NCBI GenBank assembly: GCA_023428655.1
Contig: JAEYXC010000163.1
Location: forward strand, 1 to 7,168
DNA from: Bacillota bacterium
GTDB lineage: Bacteria; Bacillota; Clostridia; Lachnospirales; Lachnospiraceae
Length of the DNA: 7,168 bases
Reading direction: 5' to 3'
Below, piece after piece: positions 1-5,744 of this stretch; the stretch's first letter is position 1, and each line of letters starts with the position of its first letter. The position numbers and the translations under genes are program-made. A model generated the notes under the pieces. It ran no database searches, had not been told where the DNA came from, and saw only the letters and a list, made by a program, of their open reading frames with translations.

Positions 1-1550
1 ATAATATCCTCCAGATCCTTAAGCTCCTGTGTGGTATAACGCTCAGCATTGGCGAGGGTCTGTTTACGGATCCAGGTGGGAGGAACAAGATTCTGATAAG
101 AATTGGTTACCTCCAGATAGTATCCAAAGACACGATTAAACCGAATACGAAGATTCTTGATCCCCGTTGCCTCCCGTTCCTTGGTCTCCAGATCCATGAG
201 CCAGTCCTTTCCTTCGGTCTTAGCCTTCCGAAGTCGATCCACCTCTTCATGATAACCCTCACGGATGATTCCGCCTTCCTTTACATTCAACGGAGGCTCT
301 TCGGCAATGGAAGAATGAATTAATTCAAAAATATCGGACAGAGGATCTAATTCCTCATAGATTTCCTTTAATAGCTCACTGTCAAAGCTCTGCATCAGGA
401 ACTTAATATGAGGCAGCATGGACAGGGAGGAGCTAAAGGCAATCAGATCTCTCGGGTTCGCACTTTTGTAGCTGATCTTACTCATAAGTCGTTCCAGATC
501 ATAGATTGGATTCAAGTATTCTCTGATCTCTTCACGGGAGATCATATTATCCTTCATCTGGCTGACAGCCTCCAGACGCTTCGTAATCATGTCATAATCG
601 ATCAGAGGTTGTTCCATATAACTACGAAGAAGTCGTGCCCCCATAGCGGTTTTGGTTTTATCAAGGACCCAAAGGAGGGAGCCCCTCTTCATTTTCTCAC
701 GAATGGTCTCCGTTAATTCCAGATTACGAACCGTAGAGCTGTCAGGCAGCATATACTTCTCATAGGTGTAGGGAGTTAGTTTAATGATATGGGATAAGGA
801 GCTCTTCTGAGTCTCCTGAAGGAATTGCATGATACTACCGGCGGCAATCACACCGATGGTATAATCCTTTAACCCAAGACCATCGACAATCCCTACCTTA
901 AAGTGTTCCTTAAGCGCACGAATACAGAGCTCATCATCAAAATACCAGGGCTCCAATGGGGATAAGGTAACATTATTATAATTTTTCAAGGTCTCAATAT
1001 TTACGCCTGAGATGAAAAAGGAATCATTACAAATGATTTCCGAGGGGGACCATTTATAGATCTCATCCATCAGCTTTCGCTCCGTATCCACCTCTGTCAC
1101 ATAATAATCTCCTGTTGTTACATCGACAATGGAAATACCGTAAGCATTGGTGGTATGTACGACAGCCATTAAGTAATTATTCTTTGTTTCATCCAACACC
1201 TGGGTGTTCAGATTCGTTCCGGGAGTCACAATTCGGACAACCTCTCTCTTTACGATACCCTTTGACTGCTTTGGATCCTCAACCTGCTCACAGATAGCGA
1301 CACGATAACCGCGACTGACCAGCTTACTTAAGTAATTATCTACCGCATGGTATGGAACGCCGCACATAGGAGCCCTCTCCTCCTGCCCGATGTTCTTACC
1401 GGTTAATGCAATCTCCAGCTCTCTGGAGCATACATGAGCGTCCTCAAAAAACATCTCATAAAAATCACCTAAGCGGTAGAATAAGATACAGTCTTTATAT
1501 TGTTCCTTAATCTGAAGATATTGCTGCATCAGAGGAGTTAATTGAGTCAT
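1..1550 (-). CDS. mutS: DNA mismatch repair protein MutS, N-terminal 516 residues (3' end outside window)
   Basis: MutS detects base mismatches and small loops after replication and, with ATP, recruits MutL to start repair. The reading frame is open from the ATG at 1550 to the window edge, so the gene is truncated by the window and not visibly broken. Residues 28-34 read GDFYEMF, giving the Phe-X-Glu mismatch-wedge motif (F30, E32; F36 and E38 in E. coli). They are followed by the conserved family stretches APMCGVPYHA and VTPGT. The visible part covers the mismatch-binding domain, the connector and most of the core/clamp (FGYYLEVTNSY, then LANAERYTTQELKDLED near the edge). The ATPase domain with Walker A and B lies beyond position 1. 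The start is supported by AAAGGA at 1559-1564, eight bases upstream. The gene has its own promoter at 1727-1754, but no clear terminator separates it from rnhA, so read-through is possible. Identification is secure. Confidence 0.97.
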   Translation of the reverse strand, partial: MTQLTPLMQQYLQIKEQYKDCILFYRLGDFYEMFFEDAHVCSRELEIALTGKNIGQEERAPMCGVPYHAVDNYLSKLVSRGYRVAICEQVEDPKQSKGIVKREVVRIVTPGTNLNTQVLDETKNNYLMAVVHTTNAYGISIVDVTTGDYYVTEVDTERKLMDEIYKWSPSEIICNDSFFISGVNIETLKNYNNVTLSPLEPWYFDDELCIRALKEHFKVGIVDGLGLKDYTIGVIAAGSIMQFLQETQKSSLSHIIKLTPYTYEKYMLPDSSTVRNLELTETIREKMKRGSLLWVLDKTKTAMGARLLRSYMEQPLIDYDMITKRLEAVSQMKDNMISREEIREYLNPIYDLERLMSKISYKSANPRDLIAFSSSLSMLPHIKFLMQSFDSELLKEIYEELDPLSDIFELIHSSIAEEPPLNVKEGGIIREGYHEEVDRLRKAKTEGKDWLMDLETKEREATGIKNLRIRFNRVFGYYLEVTNSYQNLVPPTWIRKQTLANAERYTTQELKDLEDI

Positions 1551-1558
1551 GGTAATGA

Positions 1559-1564
1559 TCCTTT
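1559..1564 (-). promoter_or_regulatory. Ribosome binding site of mutS
   Basis: AAAGGA on the minus strand lies eight bases before the mutS ATG at 1550. It is a good Shine-Dalgarno match and fixes the start codon. No other in-frame start with a better site is visible upstream. Confidence 0.7.
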
Positions 1565-1726
1565 CGTATATAAATTATTCATTCGAAACACGCAGAGTTC
1601 CTCTTTAGTAGCTGGAATCCGAGGATAATAAGTGCGTCCATCGGCGTCAGTTGTATACTAAGTATGGTGGTGAAACATTTTCCCTGCAATATACATTGTG
1701 TTTTATTTGTTTTTTAAATCATAACA

Positions 1727-1754
1727 ATTATACCATAATAGTCACCTTTTGCAA
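1727..1754 (-). promoter_or_regulatory. Sigma-A-type extended -10 promoter for mutS
   Basis: On the minus strand, TTGCAA (1749-1754, four of six matches to the -35 consensus) is followed after 16 bases by a perfect TATAAT (1727-1732). A TGG directly before the -10 box (1733-1735) gives an extended -10 element. The predicted transcription start is near 1720, about 170 bases before mutS. It lies about 115 bases past the rnhA stop, so mutS can be transcribed independently of the upstream genes. Confidence 0.72.
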
Positions 1755-1867
1755 GGATTGGTTAAGAGCTGCTGCAAATCCATGGTATCAATGAAGGCAG
1801 GTTGTACCTTCCTCTTGACCTTTCGTTTTGCACCAGCTCCCCAGTTGTATCATTAATAGTCATTTTA

Positions 1868-2347
1868 TTAGAATTCCAGCTGGATATCCTCAGCAAGATT
1901 GTCACCGTCAGCGGCTGTTGTGGCCAGTACATCGCATCGCTCATTCATCGGATGACCATTGTGCCCGCGAACCCATTCATAACGAACCTGATGGGGTTCC
2001 ATGGCCTTCAATAACCGTTTCCATAAATCAATATTTTTGACGGGCTCATTTTTTCCTCTCTTCCAACCCTTCTTGATCCATCCCTCCAGCCAATGCTCAT
2101 TAAAAGCCTTAACCAAGTACTGAGAATCGGAATACAGTACCACCTGACATGGCTTTGTCAGTGCTTCCAAGCCGGCAATCGCAGCCATCAGCTCCATACG
2201 ATTATTTGTGGTTTTCTTATAGCCTGCAGAATACTCTCTTTCATGAGTGTTTCCTTTAGAATCGACAAAGACAACGATGGCTCCATAGCCACCGGGACCA
2301 TCCGGGTTTCCTCTTGCGGCTCCGTCTGTATAGATTGTGACATTCAT
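1868..2347 (-). CDS. rnhA: Ribonuclease HI
   Basis: RNase HI cuts the RNA strand of RNA-DNA hybrids with two metal ions, removing R-loops and RNA primers in the cytoplasm. The 159-residue product is the usual length for the bacterial enzyme. The four acidic catalytic residues are present: D8 in YTDGA, E52 in NNRMELMAAI, D74 in YSDSQYL and D139 in NERCD. The helper histidine is H129 in VRGHNGHP. The basic protrusion typical of type 1 HI enzymes is visible at residues 86-102 (WLEGWIKKGWKRGKNEP). There is no N-terminal hybrid-binding domain. An in-frame ATG four codons earlier (2359) lacks a ribosome site, whereas GGAGA at 2353-2357 lies five bases before the ATG at 2347, so the shorter form was chosen. 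The gene follows the MutS-like ATPase by 87 bases without a terminator and is probably cotranscribed with it. Confidence 0.96.
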   Translation of the reverse strand: MNVTIYTDGAARGNPDGPGGYGAIVVFVDSKGNTHEREYSAGYKKTTNNRMELMAAIAGLEALTKPCQVVLYSDSQYLVKAFNEHWLEGWIKKGWKRGKNEPVKNIDLWKRLLKAMEPHQVRYEWVRGHNGHPMNERCDVLATTAADGDNLAEDIQLEF

Positions 2348-2352
2348 ATCGT

Positions 2353-2357
2353 TCTCC
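2353..2357 (-). promoter_or_regulatory. Ribosome binding site that decides the rnhA start
   Basis: GGAGA lies five bases before the ATG at 2347. It overlaps the codons that would follow the alternative ATG at 2359, which itself has no Shine-Dalgarno match. This favours the 159-residue product over the 163-residue one. Confidence 0.6.
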
Positions 2358-2389
2358 ATTTCATCTAATTAATAATAAATTTGAGCGAA

Positions 2390-2427
2390 GACCGATTGAT
2401 TAACCATTACTTATTACCTCATCGGTC
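2390..2427 (-). repeat. Inverted repeat between the MutS-like gene and rnhA
   Basis: GACCGAT at 2390-2396 and ATCGGTC at 2421-2427 form a perfect 7-bp inverted repeat around a 24-base loop, just after the stop of the MutS-like gene. No T-run follows on the minus strand, so it does not look like an intrinsic terminator. It could be a weak RNA structure in the operon spacer, or chance. Confidence 0.35.
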
Positions 2428-2434
2428 CTATTAC

Positions 2435-4105
2435 TTAAAGATTGCCCCACTCACCCTTGTCCAAAAATTCCTGTGCGGCCTCCTCAGCGGAGTCAGTGAT
2501 CTCTTGTGGATAGCCAAGTATAGTAAGGAGCTTAATCGCATTTTTGGATACAGCCTTTCCTTGATAAAGCTTATAATCGAACAGTACGCTGTTGTCTTCA
2601 ATTCGTTCCTGAAAATGGTAATTAGAAAAGCTCTGCTCCAGAATATGAGTTAACTCAATGTCATGGGTTGCTGCAAAAACCAAAGCATTTTCCTTAGCTA
2701 AGGTATTCAGAATTCTGGAGGAGGCGGCAATTCGTTCGAGAGTGTTAGTACCGCGAAGTACCTCGTCAATAAAACATAACATCGGTATCTGGGAATTAAT
2801 ATGATCTAATATTCGTTTTAGTGATTTGATTTCTACAATGTAATAGCTCTCACTACTAAAGAGATTGTCCCGTAATGCCATGGAGGAATAGATCATAAAA
2901 TAGCTACCCCGGTAGCTTGTAGCTGTCGCGGTAAAGATCGTCTGCGACAGGATGGCATTGATGGCTAAGGTTTTAATAAAGGTAGATTTACCTGAGGCAT
3001 TAGAGCCGGTAAGTAATACACTTTGGTTCTCCGTGATCGAATTTGTTACCGGCTGCTCCAATAAGGGGTGATATAAATCAGAAGCCGATAGAAAGGGGGT
3101 GTCCGATTTGGACAGCTCCGGCTCACAATAATAATCGATTAGCTTTCGAAAGGAGGCGGCAGCGGTCATACTATCCAGATATCCGATATTCTCAAAGATT
3201 CGATTCAGAATCATCCGATTCTTCTTTAGGAAGCTAAGCATAGAGTTATATTTAATAAGGTCCAGGTGAAAAAGCATACGGAAGTAATCAAACAATGCAT
3301 CCAGAATATTACCGCTTGCACTCTTAGGAGCAAGGAGGAAGGAGCCTCTTTTTATCTTGCCAAAATATCGAATATCCTCTTGAAGTCCATCGGTATATTT
3401 CTGAAGTGGCTGTAAATTCAATTGGACAATCTCTTTTGTATTATCCAGTAGTCGAATGATATAAGTAAATACCGAGATATAGTTCTCGATCTTGGCCTTA
3501 CAGGTATAGTAATGAAAGATATTGATAATTAAAAAGGCAAAGGTCGCTCCCCCGCCTATTCCCGGATGCAAAAATATCGTGGCAATGGATAGTAATAAAC
3601 CTAAATCGAGCAGATAATGAATTAGATTACTTTCAGCCACCTGCGCTTCCAAACGATTAATATATTCAAAGACTGAGATGGTGCGAAGCTTACCCATATT
3701 GTGTAGTCTTGTCTGCAACGCGATGCGTTCACTCTCATGCTCCGAAAAATACTTCATCAGACGGTTTCGTTCGTTAAGCTCCTCTTCGGAAAAACAAGGC
3801 TTACGTAGCAATGAATAGAGATACTCTTCACCGATGGAGGACTGGGTATTGTTTATCTCCATATAGACCTCATCCATATCGAGGTCATTCCATGTAATAT
3901 CATCAACATCCAGGTTACAGTCCTTGATGGAATTATAATAAGACTTCAGATATTCCAGCTTCTCTGAGGTATACTCTACTTCCGGTTTTTTCCCCCATTC
4001 ATTTATAAGACGATGCTTAAGTTGCTTTTTTTGATTTTGATTACTGATAAAGCTCCAAATCACAATAACAGCCACCAAAGCCGTTATAATTAAGATAATA
4101 TCCAT
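2435..4105 (-). CDS. Membrane-anchored MutS-family ATPase (MutS domain V protein, not MutS1 or MutS2)
   Basis: The 556-residue protein ends in a MutS-type ABC ATPase domain. Walker A is GSNASGKST (367-375), the ABC-like signature region is about 411-425 (RDNLFSSESYYIVE), Walker B is LCFIDE (443-448), followed by RGTNTLERIA, and the switch histidine is H481 in AATHDIEL. The N-terminal part lacks the mismatch-binding domain and Phe-X-Glu motif of MutS1, and there is no C-terminal Smr nuclease as in MutS2. Hydrophobic segments lie at residues 2-20 and at about 163-180 and 183-200, the latter two forming a hairpin with a GIGGG turn. The basic stretch after the first segment (KKQLKHR) suggests that the ATPase faces the cytoplasm. 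Residues 210-330 are helical core/lever-like. Similar membrane-linked MutS-related proteins are known as a family, but their function is, to my knowledge, unsettled. AGGAG at 4114-4118 supports the ATG. A consensus promoter lies at 4192-4220, and rnhA follows. Repair activity should not be assumed from the name. Confidence 0.9.
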   Translation of the reverse strand: MDIILIITALVAVIVIWSFISNQNQKKQLKHRLINEWGKKPEVEYTSEKLEYLKSYYNSIKDCNLDVDDITWNDLDMDEVYMEINNTQSSIGEEYLYSLLRKPCFSEEELNERNRLMKYFSEHESERIALQTRLHNMGKLRTISVFEYINRLEAQVAESNLIHYLLDLGLLLSIATIFLHPGIGGGATFAFLIINIFHYYTCKAKIENYISVFTYIIRLLDNTKEIVQLNLQPLQKYTDGLQEDIRYFGKIKRGSFLLAPKSASGNILDALFDYFRMLFHLDLIKYNSMLSFLKKNRMILNRIFENIGYLDSMTAAASFRKLIDYYCEPELSKSDTPFLSASDLYHPLLEQPVTNSITENQSVLLTGSNASGKSTFIKTLAINAILSQTIFTATATSYRGSYFMIYSSMALRDNLFSSESYYIVEIKSLKRILDHINSQIPMLCFIDEVLRGTNTLERIAASSRILNTLAKENALVFAATHDIELTHILEQSFSNYHFQERIEDNSVLFDYKLYQGKAVSKNAIKLLTILGYPQEITDSAEEAAQEFLDKGEWGNL

Positions 4106-4110
4106 GTGCT

Positions 4111-4180
4111 ATACTCCTGTCTGATTAGAATGAATGTCAGCTTTGATACTCCTGTCTGATTAGTTTAGATGTCAGTTTTG
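4111..4180 (-). repeat. 35-base tandem direct repeat carrying a duplicated Shine-Dalgarno sequence
   Basis: Two adjacent 35-base copies, 4111-4145 and 4146-4180, match at 30 of 35 positions; the first 18 positions (plus strand, starting ATACTCCTG) are identical. A further ATACT (4181-4185) begins a third copy. On the minus strand each copy contains ACAGGAG. The copy nearer the gene (4114-4118) is the ribosome site of the MutS-like gene, eight bases from its ATG; the other has no ATG at that distance. Together the repeats make up nearly all of the predicted leader of about 80 bases. Confidence 0.9.
4114..4118 (-). promoter_or_regulatory. Ribosome binding site of the MutS-like ATPase gene
   Basis: AGGAG lies eight bases before the ATG at 4105. 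An identical sequence in the same context occurs 35 bases further upstream (4149-4153), but without a start codon in position. Confidence 0.7.
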
Positions 4181-4191
4181 ATACTAGGGTT

Positions 4192-4220
4192 ATTATAGAG
4201 TCCAATTCCGGTACTGTCAA
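4192..4220 (-). promoter_or_regulatory. Consensus sigma-A promoter for the MutS-like ATPase and rnhA
   Basis: The minus strand has a perfect TTGACA (4215-4220), a 17-base spacer and a perfect TATAAT (4192-4197). The predicted start is near 4185, giving a leader of about 80 bases made of the 35-base tandem repeat. A promoter this close to consensus predicts strong vegetative transcription unless translation or a repressor limits it. Confidence 0.88.
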
Positions 4221-4227
4221 TCTTTGA

Positions 4228-4260
4228 GGGATCGAATTAAGTGAAATTTAATCCAATCCC
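4228..4260 (-). other. 13-bp RNA hairpin upstream of the MutS-like gene promoter
   Basis: GGGATCGAATTAA (4228-4240) and TTAATCCAATCCC (4248-4260) form a 13-bp stem with a 7-base loop. Read as minus-strand RNA, the two imperfect positions become G-U pairs and the stem is unbroken. Read as plus-strand RNA, they are A-C mismatches. The asymmetry suggests a structure in minus-strand RNA. No T-run follows on that strand, and it ends eight bases before the -35 box. It could lie in read-through RNA from the NlpC/P60 gene. Function unknown. Confidence 0.55.
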
Positions 4261-4336
4261 TTTTCATCTCTCTTTCATTTTGAGCATGATCTGCGAATTT
4301 AAACAGCAGTTTGTACACCTAGGAAACGGTTTAAAT

Positions 4337-4372
4337 GAAAAGGGCTTCGTACAATATTTGCACGATAGCCCT
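4337..4372 (-). terminator. Intrinsic terminator of the NlpC/P60 hydrolase gene
   Basis: On the minus strand an AGGGCT/AGCCCT outer stem (4367-4372 with 4341-4346) encloses a CGTGCAA/TTGTACG inner stem with one wobble pair and a three-base loop. TTTTCATTT follows. It begins 28 bases after the stop codon at 4401. The T-run is only moderate. Confidence 0.75.
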
Positions 4373-4400
4373 ATTTATTAGCTTTTATACTGTTTTATTA

Positions 4401-5471
4401 TTAGTCTCTGATATATCGAACGCATTTGACAGGGGATCTGTAATACATATTCGAAATCTTAATTCCATCACGACGATTGCTTGCATGAATTACCTTACCG
4501 TTACCGATGTACATAGCAACATGATTAATATATGAGGAACTGCCATAGAATACCAAATCACCTGGCTTTAGGTTGGAGGCAGAAACGGTACTGCCACTTC
4601 TTGCCTGATCTCTGGAGGTACGTGGAATATATATACCCATTTTTTTGTACAGTGCTTGGGTATATCCGGAACAGTCAACACCTCTGCCTAGGGTTGTACC
4701 TCCCCATACATAAGCATCTCCAAGATACTGCTTCGCTAAATTAATCAGCTTAACACGTGTAGAGGATACACCGGAACCATATTCTAATTCTTCTATGGAA
4801 ACGGCCTTTATTAACTGGAAGGATAAATCAACAAATTCCTTTGCGACATAGGCAACGGTTCCATTCTCCGAGTCATCGGAATCAAGACTTACCTTAACCC
4901 ACTTACCATATTCAATATCATCCGTGATAATTCTGCTGTCAAGTACGAGTAATTCTTCTCCCTTAGCGATCTGATCAATCACCTCAGCATCTGTGTTAGG
5001 ATTCTTACGTACGCGAAGCCCGTTGGTATTGGCGGTAGCAATATAGTTACCAAGCCTTTTTGCTAATTGAGTGGCCTCAGAGCCTGTAACCAGATAACTG
5101 GTCTTAACATAACCGGTTACCTTACCGGACTTAATCTTTGTCCATCCATCCTTGTCTGCTTCTAAGATTTCGCAACCACCGTTCTTTGGCAGCTTACCGA
5201 CAAGCTTCTTATCCTCACCGGGACCGGAACGAATATTCAAGTTATTATCTACGTTTGCAATTCCTATATTAATAAATCCCGGGATTGGTATCTCATAATT
5301 GGATAGGCTTGATACCGTTCCTTCGTCACCACTTCCGACGCCGGTTGTTATTTTATCTGCAGTAAATCCAGCAACTGCTTCCTCATATGCCAATGCTGTC
5401 TTAGGGATGGCTGTGAGCACTAATGTTCCCGTTACACATACCAAGGAAAACTTTAGGAGCTTCCTATTCAT
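4401..5471 (-). CDS. Secreted SH3b-SH3b-NlpC/P60 cell-wall endopeptidase
   Basis: The 356-residue precursor has a Sec signal peptide: basic start MNRKLLK, a hydrophobic core to about residue 22, and a likely cleavage after ALA28. Two SH3b domains follow, at about 72-130 (LNIRSGPGE, DGWTKI, GYVKTSYL) and 144-216 (LRVRKNPNTDAEVI, GKWVKV, AYVAKEFV). They are expected to bind peptidoglycan. The C-terminal 120 residues are an NlpC/P60 cysteine peptidase with catalytic C267 in DCSGY, H317 in NHVAMYIG and a third polar residue H329 in VIHAS. The family cuts D-Glu-to-diamino-acid bonds in the stem peptide, so a role in wall turnover or cell separation is likely, acting outside the membrane. An in-frame ATG six codons earlier (5489) lacks a ribosome site, while GGAGG at 5479-5483 lies seven bases before the ATG at 5471. 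The gene is flanked by its own promoter and terminator, so it is monocistronic. Confidence 0.95.
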   Translation of the reverse strand: MNRKLLKFSLVCVTGTLVLTAIPKTALAYEEAVAGFTADKITTGVGSGDEGTVSSLSNYEIPIPGFINIGIANVDNNLNIRSGPGEDKKLVGKLPKNGGCEILEADKDGWTKIKSGKVTGYVKTSYLVTGSEATQLAKRLGNYIATANTNGLRVRKNPNTDAEVIDQIAKGEELLVLDSRIITDDIEYGKWVKVSLDSDDSENGTVAYVAKEFVDLSFQLIKAVSIEELEYGSGVSSTRVKLINLAKQYLGDAYVWGGTTLGRGVDCSGYTQALYKKMGIYIPRTSRDQARSGSTVSASNLKPGDLVFYGSSSYINHVAMYIGNGKVIHASNRRDGIKISNMYYRSPVKCVRYIRD

Positions 5472-5478
5472 CGTATAT

Positions 5479-5483
5479 CCTCC
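5479..5483 (-). promoter_or_regulatory. Ribosome binding site that decides the NlpC/P60 gene start
   Basis: GGAGG lies seven bases before the ATG at 5471. It falls inside the codons that would follow the alternative ATG at 5489. Starting at 5471 also gives a standard signal peptide beginning MNRKLLK. Confidence 0.75.
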
Positions 5484-5562
5484 ATACATTTTCTTGTTCT
5501 ATTACACGAAATATCTAGTCGCCACATATGTAATCAATATGGAAATATAATGTCATCAAATT

Positions 5563-5600
5563 GTTACATTAAATATTACGTAAATATTAAATATGTTACG
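5563..5600 (-). repeat. Three spaced YGTAAY repeats at the start of the NlpC/P60 leader
   Basis: On the minus strand, CGTAAC (5595-5600), CGTAAT (5575-5580) and TGTAAC (5563-5568) start 20 and 12 bases apart, just after the -10 box of the promoter at 5606-5634. They resemble half-sites of the WalR response regulator (TGTWAH-N5-TGTWAH, 11-base period), a common regulator of Firmicute wall hydrolases. The spacing does not fit exactly and the region is very AT-rich, so an operator is only a possibility. Confidence 0.3.
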
Positions 5601-5605
5601 TGAGT

Positions 5606-5634
5606 ATTATAGCAAACGGGATACTTTTTGTCAA
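5606..5634 (-). promoter_or_regulatory. Consensus sigma-A promoter with extended -10 for the NlpC/P60 hydrolase
   Basis: The minus strand shows a perfect TTGACA (5629-5634), a 17-base spacer and a perfect TATAAT (5606-5611), with TGC directly before the -10 box as an extended element. The predicted start is near 5599, giving a leader of about 128 bases. It is the strongest promoter in the window by consensus and argues for vegetative rather than sporulation expression of the hydrolase. Confidence 0.9.
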
Positions 5635-5683
5635 CTCTATGTCAAATATATTTTATAATTTGGTCAATTTTAACAAATCGAAT

Positions 5684-5730
5684 AAAAAAAGGACTACCTC
5701 GGTAATATTCGTTCCTACCGGGTAGTCCTT
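5684..5730 (-). terminator. Intrinsic terminator of spoIVA
   Basis: On the minus strand a 10-bp perfect stem AAGGACTACC/GGTAGTCCTT (5721-5730 with 5689-5698) contains an inner GGTA/TACC stem. A run of seven T (5684-5690), partly shared with the stem end, follows. It starts 14 bases after the spoIVA stop. The plus strand has no T-run after the stem, so it acts in one direction and insulates the hydrolase gene from spoIVA. Confidence 0.9.
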
Positions 5731-5744
5731 GAAATATGAAATTA

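Larger units (their letters stand above)
1551..1867 (-). other. rnhA-mutS intergenic region, including the mutS leader
   Basis: This 317-base stretch holds no gene that I can support. Its upstream part (1755-1867) follows the rnhA stop and contains no convincing terminator; the best candidate is a 5-bp GAAGG/CCTTC stem without a T-run. The mutS promoter sits at 1727-1754. From the predicted start near 1720, the transcript would have about 170 untranslated bases before the mutS ATG. That leader contains three very short ORFs: 6 codons at 1658-1678, 20 codons at 1579-1641 and 11 codons at 1547-1582. The last two chain into each other and into mutS through ATGA overlaps. An ATACT-A-AGTAT palindrome lies at 1655-1665. 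No known riboswitch class was recognised. Confidence 0.5.

Noticed and set aside
408..716. Plus-strand ORF of 102 residues
   Set aside because: It lies wholly antisense within mutS, whose conserved frame is continuous there; it looks like a shadow.
1567..1600. LexA/DinR-type SOS box before mutS
   Set aside because: A GAAC and a GTTTC half-site are present but seven bases apart, not the four needed by the Firmicute box.
1762..1944. Minus-strand ORF of 60 residues overlapping the rnhA end
   Set aside because: Its first half is an out-of-frame copy of the rnhA C-terminus. The possible inner start at 1863 has no Shine-Dalgarno and the product resembles nothing known to me.
4111..4180. Short CRISPR array
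   Set aside because: The two copies are directly adjacent, without spacers, and diverge in the second half; no cas gene is present.
4228..4268. Plus-strand intrinsic terminator
   Set aside because: TTTTC follows the stem on the plus strand, but the stem has two A-C mismatches in that direction and there is no plus-strand gene to terminate.
4298..4337. TTTAAAC/GTTTAAA inverted repeat
   Set aside because: The perfect 7-bp arms are separated by about 24 bases and are pure AT-rich sequence apart from one pair; not distinguishable from chance.
4335..4535. Plus-strand ORF of 66 residues with a hydrophobic start
   Set aside because: It starts in the terminator of the NlpC/P60 gene and then runs antisense through that gene's C-terminal domain. 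It has no ribosome site and the minus-strand gene is unambiguous.
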